DNA of 64,000 nt from Lithobates sylvaticus (Eukaryota > Chordata > Amphibia > Anura > Ranidae). The position numbers were made by a program, and so were the translations under genes. Under the pieces are notes generated by a model. That model did not search any database and had not been told where the DNA came from. It saw only the letters and a list, made by a program, of their open reading frames with translations. Location: NCBI GenBank assembly GCA_028564925.1, contig CM053033.1, positions 82,869,968 to 82,933,967 on the forward strand, read 5' to 3'. This document shows positions 10,900-21,059 of the stretch, one piece after another. Numbering within the stretch: the stretch's first letter is position 1; every line of letters starts with the position of its first letter.

Positions 10900-12644
10900 T
10901 AGTTTTAGGGTATTTCCTTTGCATATCATTTTTAGCCACCAAACAATACGTATCGATGTGACCCCCCTTTTTACAAACATAGCATTTGAGAGCTGGTCTC
11001 TCTTCATAGGCCCTTACTGAACATATGGCGATGAAGACTCACATTGCTGCATAACATTACTATGATCGGAATCAACGGACTTTACACTTTTGTTGTCTGA
11101 GGAGTTACTAGCAATGGACTCGTCAGAAGTCCCAACTGTTTCAACTCCTGAATCAATTTCAAGAGCAGTTACCGCACTTTTTTTAAATACCCCTCATTCA
11201 GATCTCCAAACTTTATTACCCTCCTAAACCTTGCATTTTCCAGGGCGTCTGAACCCCTAGTATCTCTTCCTCCCATTATGCGCTGCATTTCCCTCATTCT
11301 ATCTGCCGAGTTTCCCCAATTTGAGTTTAACTTGGGAGATAAACCTCTGTGACTCCCGACTGGTGGTTGCAGTTTTTCACACAGTTGCAATCGAAGCCAT
11401 GCGTGGAGGATTGAGCATGCATCCCTATTGTTTAAAATGTACTGTGCCACCACGGCTTCCAGCCTGTTTGAGAGACTAATGAATGAACGCTAGTGTTAAA
11501 TTTCCCCAAAATCTGGCACTGATTTGTGCGATCTTGTATGGAGAATGTTGTGGATTGGGTGCTACCCTCCCTTTTTATAATTCCTATTCCTTGCCCAGCC
11601 CTTTCTGACGCAGGAGTAAAGAGAGAAGAACTCCAATTTGGGGATTCTTAGGCCCCTTTCACACTGGGGCGGTTTGCAAGCGCTATTGTGCTAAGAATAG
11701 CGCCTGCAAACCGACCCGAAACAGCTGTTGCTGTTCCTTCAGTGTGAAAGCCCGAGGGCTTTCACACTGAAGCGGTGCGCTTGCAGGACGCTCAAAAATG
11801 TCCTGCAAGCCGCATCTTTGGCTCGCTATAGGAGCGGTAAATTTACCGCTCCTATAGCGCCCGGTCCCATTGAAAACAATGGGGGAGCGCGCCGAACCCG
11901 CCCGCAAAACGCCGCAATAGCGGCGGTTTGCGGGCGGTATTGACCCTTTTTCGGCCGCTCGCGGGGGGTAAAAAACACCCCGCGAGCGGCCGCAATGCGC
12001 CGCTAAAACGCCGGTAAAGCGGCGCTAAATATAGCGCCGCTTTACCGCCAGCGCCCCCACCGCTCCAGTGTGAAAGTAGCCTTAAGGATTGTCAGCCGAA
12101 TATACTGGCTGCTGTTCCATCAGCATCCTGTCTCCCTGCTCCTGTGTCACAAAGGGATGTGTATTCTTGTTAGCACAACAATGGTTGTGCACTTTATCCA
12201 TTGCCTGTGCTTTCAAAGATAGAATAGTATGTTCTTTTTGAGCTAGCTGAGTTTTACATTCTTGTAATTCTCTCAAGTCTTTCTATTGCAGTTTCATTCC
12301 CTGTCTCTCTCTGTGCTAAACTCATCCAATCTCTGTTCCAATACACATTTCTCAGTTACTAATTATTCAATGTGATCATGAACATTTGCATCTGCCTTTG
12401 CAACCATTGTTAATATATTCTTAGTTACACTTTTTACCTGCTCCAAAAATTGCTTTGTCTCTGTACACCATTGTACTTCTTTCGATATAGCAAGGTCTTT
12501 AATTTTCAATAACATGCATACAACATTGTCCATCTTGGCTTTCCTGCCTTTTTTCAAAGACTTTTTATGTTTTATCTGATCATTATGAGTATTACATTGT
12601 CTCAAAAGGTCATTGAATTGGTGTGTTAAAGCATTTTCTGTCAT
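10900..12644 (-). pseudogene. ERV gag-like region, broken
   Basis: Minus-strand frames between 12644 and 10900 include a lysine-rich coiled-coil-like segment (about 12644-12363), a glutamine-rich segment (about 12276-12082) and, furthest downstream, the zinc knuckle CYVCKKGGHIDTYC. This order fits a Gag protein ending in a nucleocapsid domain. The region is interrupted by the MITE at 11651-12081 and by many other breaks. Confidence 0.55.
11651..12081. mobile_element. Harbinger-type MITE inserted in the ERV
   Basis: The left end GGCCCCTTTCACACTGGGGC and right end CCAGTGTGAAAGTAGCC are flanked on both sides by TTA (11648-11650, 12082-12084). This is the best preserved copy of the family in the window: 431 bp, GC-rich, with internal inverted blocks such as GGAGCGGTAAATTTACCGCTCC near 11828 and paired GCGGCGCTA / TAGCGCCGC. 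It has no coding capacity and is younger than the ERV. Confidence 0.85.
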
Positions 12645-13561
12645 AGTATCGAATTTAACACAGGCATATTTTTTTTAATAAAATCTTCAATGACTTCCAT
12701 TTATATGCTAATTAGTCTACACTGAGGTTTCTCAACCAGTCTATACACCAGTGGCTTACACAATGCACCCAGACAAAACACACAGAGACACAGACACACA
12801 GATAAAGCTGTTTAAAGCCAACACTGACTTGTAGTTCCACAACCAGAAGACATGCACACTCTTAATCAATGCCTTACTATCTCCTTATTACCACTGATTT
12901 TTAGCCCTATTATGTCAGAACGCAGGCCACATTGAACTTCCATTGGAACAGAGAGCTATTTCACTCTCGCGTGAGGAGAAATAAAATAAAAAATAAACAA
13001 AAAAAAAAATCTATGTTTCTCCCACTTTCTCCTCAAAGATGTGTGATTTATCCTGTCAATTTGCAGGCTACATCAGATAACCAGGGGTGATCAGCCCCTC
13101 CCTCACCAGCCCTCTTGACCAGCTACACAGGCCTAACGCACACTAACAATACAATAAACATTCACACATATACATATATACCAGCCAAAAATCTCACCAG
13201 ATTTGCACATCCGCTCACTGATGAAATATTTCATGGAACTTTCAGAACCACTCATGCAGGGCTTCAGAATTCACGAACCAGCGCAAATCTTGTCCACGGT
13301 AGAGAAGGCTTCCAGTTCTAGGTGTAGTTGATGACTTGGCTTATAGGGACTCAAGACAAAAATACAATGGGGTTTGGATTCTGTGCAGAAATAAATTCCA
13401 CACGCCTTTTGTGGTGCCAAATGAAGTAATTGGTACAATAAATATTATTCAAGGGTGGTTACGGATTCCCTCTTTATTGCATATATGTATTAATTTGTCT
13501 ATTCCCATAGTTAGCTAGTCTAGTAAAACTCTGATAACATGTTACTGTTGATATCATAATA

Positions 13562-14291
13562 ATATAAGGTTAGCTATGAAAACAAGCACACTGCTTAATA
13601 AAACAACATCTTATTCATTTCCCAAGAAAATAGGAAATACTATAGAGAATTATACAGAGTATATGACAAAAGAACATCAAAGATACTTATCACAATACTT
13701 TCCTCGAGATATTGTTTCATCGGCTGGTCTCAGAATGACAAAAGAGGGAGCCATGCAGCTCAGAGAGCCACCAGGCTTGAGCCAAGAGCGAAAAGGGTAG
13801 AGAGAGAGCTCTCTGACTCGTTCAGTCCTTTTATACTTTAATCATACACCATCCAGACCCAACCCCATTGCCATCCCATCTAGACTTTTGACAAATCACA
13901 GTACTTATGGGGCAGTCCTCAATATATATTCTATTGCTGTCCGTCCTGCTGTATTGGCGTCTAGGGGCAGCATTGTCCATGTATCATGTCTCTGTATCCT
14001 AGGTCAATCTTCAATCTTAGCTGGCCCTTTGACCTTCTGTAGCAGGACATTCATCACTCATCTTGTCAGCTATGGTCCTTTTGAAGCTCGCTCACATAGC
14101 GTTATAACACGAGACAGATAGGATAGCTTTTGTTCAGCCAGGGAGGCCTGATCTCTTTTTTCAGATATGCTACAAAGCTTTGATGTGCAACCTGTTACAT
14201 TCCAGACCACCCCCAAGAAAGCAAAGGCTTGGTTGTATCAACCAGAAAGAAACTCCAGAAATATGATATTAAATCATGTTGCCTTCCAACA
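13562..14291 (-). repeat. ERV LTR, 5' copy
   Basis: This is the partner of the 7306-8050 repeat and begins on the minus strand at 14291 with TGTTGGAAGGCAACATG. Sequence to its right (14292 onward) is the CR1 reverse transcriptase, so the outer edge is sharply defined. Confidence 0.82.
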
Positions 14292-14324
14292 ATTGGTCCC
14301 AGCAAAGAACCCTGTGGGACCTCA

Positions 14325-14657
14325 CTACCCACCCCATTCCGAGTATTCCCCATTTATCACCACCCTCTGAACTCGCCCTTGTAGCCAGTTTTCCATCCAT
14401 GTACTCACGCTTTGCTTCATGCCAACGGACCTTATTTTGTACCGTAAACGTTTATGGGGAACCGTGTCTAATGCTTTTGCAAAATCCAGATACACCACGT
14501 CTACGAGCCTTCCTTTATCTAGATGGCAACTCACCTCATAGAAGGTTAATAGATTGGTTTGGCAAGACCGATTCTTCAGGAATCCATGCTGATTACTGCT
14601 AATGATACCGTTCTCATTACTAAAATCATGTATATAGTCCCTTATCATCCCCTCCAA
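14325..14657 (-). pseudogene. CR1 reverse transcriptase fragment
   Basis: The minus-strand translation contains ISSNQHGFLKNRSCQTNLLT, then CHLDKGRLVDVVYLDFAKAL with DTVPHKRL, and NWLQGRVQRVVINGEYSEWG. These are consecutive conserved blocks of the LINE RT palm region; the LDFAKA aspartate is a metal-binding position. The frame ends at the retrovirus insertion and lacks the FADD-type active-site block, which would lie on the far side in the lost or separated part. Confidence 0.88.
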
Positions 14658-14690
14658 GAGCTTGCATAATTTTCTTTAGAAAGCAGAACC

Positions 14691-15639
14691 ATCCTGAGTA
14701 GAAAAGTGTGCTCAACTATGTCGTTTTACCTCCCCCCAACTGCTGTGTAAATGAGACCTTATAACTCCCGAGTCAGTAAAGCTGAAGCTCCCTTCTGGTT
14801 GGAGATCCTTGACTTGTTTCAGTAGGGGGCATTGGACCTCTTCAAAGAGACTGCTGCTTCCACACAGAGAGTCCTCTGCCAACATGCTTCTTTGCAGCAT
14901 GTTAGCAGGGGACACACTTTTCTACACAGGATGTGGGCGATTTCAATATGTAAGACCTTGCACACCTCTTGTTTTGATATACACTGCTCCCTGGTGCACA
15001 TAACTAGACTGGTTTCTCTTCCAGGTGCTAATAGTCCACCCAAGCCTCTTCCACTTTCATCATTCAGTTTATAGAACAGTCATTGCTTTTTCAAGCCTGA
15101 TTTCAAATTGCAGTTTTTGTGTTAGAAATGATAGATACAGTAGGCAATTGCCAAACGATCATTCCCCACCTTTTTTTTTACTGACGGATGCATTTTAGCC
15201 TAAAGCATTTTTATTGCTTACACCAGTGTGTATTCTCCCCTCCAAGAATGTTCTCTTTTTTATGGCTAATCCCATTGAGCGGACAGTAAATCAGTCATAC
15301 CAATGCCCCTGTATGCTACCATCTTTCAGAAATCTGCCCCCATAAAATCTGAGGACACGTTACATATGAAAGAAGATAGTAAGTACTCACCCTTCCCTTT
15401 CCGGCACTGCTGAATGCTGTGTCAATGAGAAGGGCCCCTCCGCTGAAGTCTTTCTTATAAAACTGACACTTTTGGGGGTGTCAATCTTGTTGACCCCAGG
15501 AGCGATCAGTGGCTCCTCTCTGAAATATGTGGCACTACAGGGCCCAAAATACACATCCAGGGGGCCGGGACAAGGGGTGGGCAAGAGGGGCAACAGCCCT
15601 GGGCACTGTGGTATCATGTGAGGTGGGGGTGCCATGAGG
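14691..15639. other. 0.95 kb without recognisable genes
   Basis: Short reading frames only. A hairpin-like segment at about 14860-14930 pairs AACATGCTTCT with GCAGCATGTT and includes a repeated TCTGCCAACATG-like word. No termini were found. Confidence 0.45.
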
Positions 15640-16075
15640 AGATGGGGGAGGGGATTTGTGTTGGGAGAGGGAACTTAAGAAGCAGGGCTTAAGAATTTTT
15701 CTAGGAGGGGGAATTAAGGGTGGGTATGCTAGGAGTGGTGTTTTAGGGGGATTTGTGTTGGGAGGAGGGGTGGGGGGAGAGGATTTGTGCTAGGAGGGGG
15801 GGATTTGTGCTAGAAGAGGCGATATGGTAGAGGGGGAATGAAAATTGTGCTAGGAGGGTTTTTTTTTGGGAGGGGGGGGGGGTTGTGCTAATATAAATGA
15901 ATGGGGGGATTTGTAGTAGCATGGGAAATTTGTTGGGGGTGGGGATTTGTGCTAGTAGGGGATATGGGGGGAATTTGTGCTGGGAGTGGGAATTTGTAGT
16001 CGGGGGGGGGGGGGGGGGGGTTGTATAATTTAAGGGATTTTTTTGGGGGGGGGCATTTGTGCTGAGGGATTTGGT
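15640..16075 (+). repeat. G-rich minisatellite, unit near GGGGGATTTGTGCTAGGA
   Basis: About twenty imperfect units built on GGGGGATTTGTGCTAGGAG fill this block, with G-runs of up to about 20 (near 16001-16020). The plus strand is strongly purine-rich with G and the minus strand C-rich. The long proline-rich reading frame on the minus strand (15743-16228) is a translation of this array, not a gene. Confidence 0.78.
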
Positions 16076-16445
16076 ATGTTTGCCCTGGGCTCTAGATGAC
16101 CCTGTCTCGGCACTGTCCACATTCAAAACTTTATTTTTTCCTCCTTCTGGATGGAGGAAGAGGCGGTAACCCTGTCTGCTTTCTATTGTGTTCCTTTGGG
16201 CACATTTTCCCTTGAAGTATACAGACATCCTTCTAAAGAAAGGGGAGACTTGTGGTTACTAGATCAGAGGTCTTTATTGGGAGATTTCCTTCCACTTCCT
16301 GTTATGTGACAACAGTAAAATTTTGAATCTCCCATCACTTGGTCTTGGGTGAGTGGCCCCCAGGACAAATCGAAAAGGTGGATCTGCTTAGCGGGGACCC
16401 AGACAGCAATAGAAACCTTACAGGGATTCTAAAATTTAGATAAAG

Positions 16446-16782
16446 TTTAAAGTAGCAGGAAACAACATTTAAATCCCCCCTTCCCTTTCTCTCCGTGGCC
16501 CTGCATACCTTTTATCACAAAGCTTCAGCTCCTCTCTTAATGCAGAGGGTCAGCGAGGGGGATGAATTAATAGTGCAATGATATCACCAGTCATCATCCA
16601 TTGCCCTGACCATTGTCGGGGGGGATAGAGTCTCTTCCTATGGAACTGCATTGAAAATAAACACTAAAAAAATAATATTTACAGTGTGATTTGTTACAAA
16701 GGCTATGCAGGGCCACCAGGGAAAATGGAAAGGGAGGATTTAAATATCAGATTGGAAGTTAGCCTTTCCTTCTACTTTAAGC
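16446..16782. mobile_element. TTAA-flanked palindromic MITE
   Basis: TTTAAAGTAGCAGGAAACAAC and AGCCTTTCCTTCTACTTTAA pair as ends, and the next 70 bases inward (ATTTAAATCCCCCCTTCCCT and GGCCCTGCATACC) are also inverted near the right end as GGAGGATTTAAAT and TATGCAGGGCC. TTAA is present at both ends. There is no coding capacity. Confidence 0.65.
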
Positions 16783-17033
16783 CTGTTTTTCCCATCATTT
16801 GTCACTGTGCAATATGGGACTTCTCTAATGAGAGTCAGTGAACACTAGATGGCAGCAGTATGAGCTGTTTGTAATCCTGGCGCAACGCTTCAACAATAAC
16901 GCGATCAAAACAATAACGTTTTATTTATTAATACATAGTAATACCAAGTGAGTATTTTTACAGACCCAAAAGAGCTAAGTGGAAGTAAACAATAATATTT
17001 AAAACTGTAAGCACTCATTATTACTGAGACTTA

Positions 17034-18372
17034 GGGGGCCATTTATAAAAGGATTCAATATTTTGAGTTTTTTGCACTAAAAAGATTGAGATCTTTCCTT
17101 TTATATAATAAAACACCTAATATTGACTTTTCTAGAACTAGCATGTTAACAAGGAGAGGTTCTATAGAGACCAATTTTATATTTTAGTTTTGGATAGACT
17201 GCTTAAAACCCCTGTCAAGTTTTTAGTGCTTTGTCTCTAGACATAACTATCAGCTCCGTATATATATAAATGCAGCGCTTAGAGAGAAAATAGTCCTTAA
17301 AGAAAAGGTACTTATATAATTAGGTATAATGTCATATATAAGGTGTATGCAAAAAAGAAGGAGGATGGTTTCCAGGTGTGACCTGATTCCAAACCTATGT
17401 CTGTCTTTAAATTATATGTATAAAAAGCATAAAACCTTATGACATAAAATTACATGAAAATCTAATTAAAACTGTATAAAATTATTATACTACAAAAGCC
17501 ATTGTGAATAAAACAAATGTAACGTAAAAACACACGTGTGGTTAAAAGTGGTGAATTAATACCAGGTGACTTGTTTACGTGATGAATATATCGTGACAGA
17601 TATATAAATACAAATTTGAATAAAAAATGGTGACAATGTAAACTCAACAAGGGTTGAGATAATTGGTGCTGAGTGAAAAAACTATACACTTGAGTGCATA
17701 GTAGTGAAGTCCATGAAAATGGCTGGTGATCGGGTGGATGGCACTGTTCCAACAGGTGACCCTGTTCAGTGTGCTGAGTGGAGTGATTGTTGTCTGATGG
17801 CTCACGAGCCTATAGGAATAAGGCTTACCAGATGTAATGGACTTGAAGGGGCATATGCCTCACAAGTCATAAAAGCTTAATGTTAAGGGGCTGGCGGGTC
17901 CTTGCTCCACATGATGGCTCCAAGGCTCGTTCAGATGCCGCATGGATAAGTGGTCAGCAGGAAGGTGGACAGCGGCTGGGGAATGGGCATCAATGGTCCG
18001 CGTTTTCAAACGTATTAAATCATGATGAAAGAAAAGCTTGCATAGTGTAATACCGTTTGGAAAGGTTTTTAATAGTATAAAAACAGATTAAAAACACTCA
18101 CATTTAGAAGGTTTAAAACAGGCCTGTTTGTAGATTTAAAGATGGCGTGGTGCTGTCGTTGTAGTCCACCCTAACCTATAACTACCAGCTCCACCTGGTG
18201 GCCAAAACTATTTTTCCATGAAATGCCTCAATCAGAAAGAAATACCCATTTTGGCCACTAGATGGAGCTGATGATCATAGGATGTAAATGTTTTAGAGAA
18301 AATTACAGTGAAACTTTCTGCAGACTCGGTGTATGCTGGTGCCATTCATCCAACTAATGTTTTATAAATAGA
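17034..18372. mobile_element. MITE with TCTATTTATAAAA-type ends, interrupted
   Basis: The left end GGGGGCCATTTATAAAAGG pairs with the right end TTTTATAAATAGACCCC. The right interior carries GCCACTAGATGGAGCTGATG, also present in the truncated sibling at 63674-64000. The element is split by the insert at 17258-18177: removing it rejoins ACTATCAGCTCC with ACCTGGTGGCC, which forms the expected inner hairpin with CCACTAGATGGAGCTGAT. Confidence 0.62.
17258..18177 (-). mobile_element. 920-bp insert with 15-bp flanking duplication
   Basis: The insert is bracketed by ATAACTATCAGCTCC (17243-17257) and ATAACTACCAGCTCC (18178-18192), a 15-base direct duplication with one mismatch. A target duplication of that length suggests target-primed reverse transcription rather than cut-and-paste. 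Read on the minus strand it ends AAGCGCTGCATTTATATATA, a microsatellite-like tail. No long reading frame is present. It could be a SINE-like or other non-autonomous retroelement; compare the 35330-36395 element, which also ends near an AGCGC word and a TA-rich tail. Confidence 0.6.
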
Positions 18373-18839
18373 CCCCATAAAATCTCATCCCATCCTGTAC
18401 TTACTCTGTGCGATCCTCCATAGTAGCTGTATGTCACTGCCTGTGTTTACGTCTGTCACACAGCACATCTCTTATGTAGTTAGGAATCCTCAGCCTTCCC
18501 TTTTGGACAAGGGGTCTGTCAAAAAGTGTTTGATCCCTATTACAGCACTGACCTATTTTATTGTCTTTGCTGATTTATAACACATAATGGACTCCATACA
18601 CAAAGTGGTATCCACCACTGTAAGAAATGTGGTGAAATACCGCATAGTGGTCTTTCAAAAAATGTTTGGCATTCACAAAAAAAAACGATTCTAAAATACT
18701 GCATACGGTATTTTCCCAAAATATGCAGTATTTATCTCCTAAAACCATGCAGTATTTTATCTCATGCAATATCCAGTGGGATGGATACAGTGGAGAAGGA
18801 TTAGAACCCCTGTCTGTTTTAGTGCTAATAAAGAGGTAA
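18373..18839. other. Spacer with small imperfect palindromes
   Basis: Around 18600-18775 the words AAATACTGCAT, ATGCAGTATTT and CATGCAGTATTTTAT recur in both orientations, suggesting a decayed short inverted-repeat element. There is no coding sequence. Confidence 0.4.
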
Positions 18840-19425
18840 AGACACTTCTTGATGTAAAAGAGGTTTTATTTATCTTAACAGCCCTTTTTGTATTTTTGGG
18901 AGAAAGAGGGTGGTTAGGACCAGGACACCCTTAAGTAGTTATAGATTAAATTGGCAGACTCCCAGGCTTCAATAGGAGGACAGCCGTGCAGGGAAAGGCC
19001 CCAGCAAGGCGCCAGGAATGCAGGAATGCTGTCTCCTATGGCAACAGTCCTTTCACAGTTCCTAACTCAAACGTATCAGTTCTTTCTGCTCCACTACAAT
19101 TGCCTCTTGTAGTTCTTGTAGGCTCTTGTAGGCTCTCACTAGACCCTCTGATTCACTGACTCTGAATCCCTTGAGCTCCTCCAAGGTTGGCGGTGGTCTC
19201 TCCTTCATGCGTCACCCACGCTTCCCTGCTGGGTCCCTAGCTTTACAATCCATATACTTCTCAAGCTTCACCCCTGCTAACTGGCGAGGTCTCTGGCTTG
19301 ACTCACAAGGCTGCCCTGCAAGTGTCTCCTCCGCGGGTTGTGTCCCAGACTTGATCACTGCCTGAAGTTTTCCGATTCTCCACCATGCCCTTTCGGTGAG
19401 AATATGGTACCAGGCACTTAGACAC
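18840..19425 (-). repeat. LTR-like segment, partial, minus orientation
   Basis: This aligns by eye with 51960-52500: shared blocks include GACACTTCTTGA, CAGCC(G/A)TGCAGGGAAAGGC, GGAATGCTGTCTCCTATGGC and CTTCTCAAGCTTCACCCC. In minus orientation an AATAAA lies near its downstream end, as expected of an LTR. The upstream part is replaced by the next element at about 19430. Family uncertain; fossil. Confidence 0.45.
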
Positions 19426-19429
19426 CTTC

Positions 19430-20230
19430 CCGCCCAAGCCAATTTTCAGCTTTCAGCTCTGTAGCAATTTGAATGACAATTGTGCAGTCATACAACACTG
19501 TACCCAAACTAATTTTTTATAATTTTGTTCCCACAAATAGAGCTTTCTTTTGGTGGTATTTGATCACCTCTGCGATTTTTTTATTTTTTGTGCAACAAAT
19601 AAAAAAAGACAGAAAATTGTGAAAAAAAAACAAGTTTTTCTTTGTTTCTGTTAATTTTTTTGTAAATAAGTACATTTTCTTCAATGACGGGCACTGATAT
19701 GGCTGCACTGACAGGCACTGATAAGGTGGCATCAATGAGGTGGCACTGACGGGCACTGATAGGTGGCACTGGTATGCGGCACTGGGCACTCATAGGCGGC
19801 ACTGATGGGTACCTATGGGTGGCACTGATGGGTGGCACGGATGGACACTGATGGGCACCGATAGGTGGGCACTGATGGGCATGGATGGGCACCGATGGTG
19901 GCACAGCTGGACACTGATGGGTGGCACTGATAACACTGATGGATGGCATTGCTGATTTAATTTGTTTCATCATGGTGCCAGTCAGTGCCCATTTGTGGGC
20001 ACTGATTGGCACAGATTGGGCATTCATTTGTATATGTGGATGGCCATGGGGTACATACCTGGCCATCCACATGTTTCCCACTTCCCTGGTGGTCCAGGGG
20101 GCTTCCCTGGTCTAGTGTGGGCATCCGGGGGGGATCTGCGCTGATAAACAATCATCGCAGACCCCCCCTGTCAGGAGAGCCGCCAATCGCAAAACAGGTA
20201 TTTTTTCAGTTTTTTATTTTAAGGTCCTGT
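19430..20230 (-). mobile_element. TTAA-family element with internal minisatellite
   Basis: The block CCAATTTTCAGCTTTCAGC, CCACAAATAGAGCTTTC and TTTTGGTGGTATTTGATCAC is the reverse complement of the conserved right-hand part of the family-A copies, so this copy is in minus orientation. It is followed by a tandem array and a region with CTGATAAACAATCATCGCAG. Clean TTAA ends were not found. Confidence 0.58.
19685..19950. repeat. Minisatellite of GGCACTGATGGGTGGCACTGA-like units
   Basis: Units of 10-24 bp built on GGGCACTGAT and GGTGGCACTGAT repeat imperfectly about 20 times. The same array in the other orientation occurs at 39075-39720, and shorter versions at 20630-20730 and 57265-57455. The minus-strand frame rich in SVPPISA is its translation. 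Confidence 0.78.
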
Positions 20231-20237
20231 TGTCACG

Positions 20238-20358
20238 AGACCTTAAAAAAACGACCCGTTAGCGCCTGAAAAGTGCCGCTAAAACGCAGCTAAAGCACCG
20301 CAAAAACGGCCGTCGCTTTAGCGCTGTTTTAGCAGCGCTTCAGTGGGAAAGTAGCCTT
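20238..20358. repeat. Right half of a Harbinger-type MITE
   Basis: GTTAGCGCCTGAAAAGTGCC through TTCAGTGGGAAAGTAGCC plus TTA matches the right half of the 11651-12081 element. The left half is missing. Confidence 0.55.
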
Positions 20359-20367
20359 AGTTATACT

Positions 20368-21015
20368 TTAACCACTTGCCTATTGGAACACTTTTACCCC
20401 CTTCCTGTCCAGGCCAATTTTCCGCTTTCAGCACTGTCACACTTTGAATAACAATTGCACAGTCATACAACACTGTACCCAAATGAAATGTTTTCATTTT
20501 TTTCACACAAATAGAGCTTTCTTTTGGTGGTATTTAATCACCTCTGTTTTTTTTTTTTTTTTAATAATAAACAAAAAAGTTTTTCATAGTTTGTTATAAA
20601 ATTTTGCAAACAGGTAATTTTTCTCCTTCACTGGTGTGCACTGACGACTGATGAGGCGGCACTGATAGGTGACACTGATGATGGCCACTGATTGGCAGCA
20701 CTGGTGGGCACTGTTGTGACTGCACTGATAATCAGTGCCCCAATTTATAAATGTAGATGTCCCTTTCACACAAGCTGGTTATCGGCTCTCCTCTCCTAAC
20801 GCTTTCAGCATGAGGAAAGGAATGACGATAACCAGCTTGTGTTTACATCGTGATCAGCTGTGATTGGACACAGCTGATCATGTGGTAAAGGGCCTCTGTG
20901 ATTGGCCCTTTACCCCGATCTGTGATCGGCTGTGTCCTAAGGACACAGCGATCACAGAGTGCACCGCCTGATCACGGGAGGTCCTTATATGACACCTTCC
21001 CAGACCTGGACGACC
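20368..21015 (-). mobile_element. TTAA-family element, minus orientation, one end missing
   Basis: TTAA at 20368-20371 is followed by CCACTTGCC, then the reverse complement of the family's conserved block with TTTCTTTTGGTGGTATTTAA. A short minisatellite (20630-20730) follows. At 20845-20965 are several inverted words (GATCAGCTGTG / CACAGCTGATC, GGTAAAGGGCC / GGCCCTTTACC). The opposite terminus is not identifiable. Confidence 0.6.
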
Positions 21016-21059
21016 GCATTGCAACTGTCATTCAGCTATAGCAGTTCAGCTATGGTAGT

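Larger units (their letters stand above)
7306..14291 (-). mobile_element. Endogenous retrovirus with paired LTRs, broken
   Basis: Two direct repeats of about 730-745 bp (7306-8050 and 13562-14291) enclose about 5.5 kb of internal sequence. On the minus strand each LTR starts TGTTGGAAGG and has an AATAAA near its downstream end. A retroviral zinc knuckle of the C-x2-C-x4-H-x4-C type lies on the minus strand at about 10944-10990, placing gag next to the right-hand LTR and setting the orientation. No recognisable polymerase was found, so the element looks internally deleted as well as heavily broken. The LTRs are more than 90% alike by eye with several small indels, suggesting moderate age. It sits inside the CR1 LINE and is itself interrupted by a MITE. 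The genus is uncertain. Confidence 0.8.
6178..14690 (-). mobile_element. CR1-like LINE, 5'-truncated and split by later insertions
   Basis: Three minus-strand pieces belong to one non-LTR retrotransposon: reverse transcriptase sequence at 14690-14292, downstream ORF2 sequence at 7305-6756, and the C-terminus plus 3' end at 6374-6178. They are separated by an endogenous retrovirus (7306-14291) and a MITE (6375-6752). The RT piece has YLDFAKALDTVPHKRLRYKI, typical of CR1-group enzymes, and the C-terminal piece has the LKPSRGFFTV and NSLPQ motifs on either side of the MITE. The element is dead: its 5' part is missing and the frame is interrupted. CR1 is the best family call; a related Rex/L2-type LINE is possible. 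Confidence 0.85.

Noticed and set aside
15743-16228. 161-residue proline-rich minus-strand frame
   Set aside because: It is a translation of the G-rich minisatellite; no homologous domain pattern.
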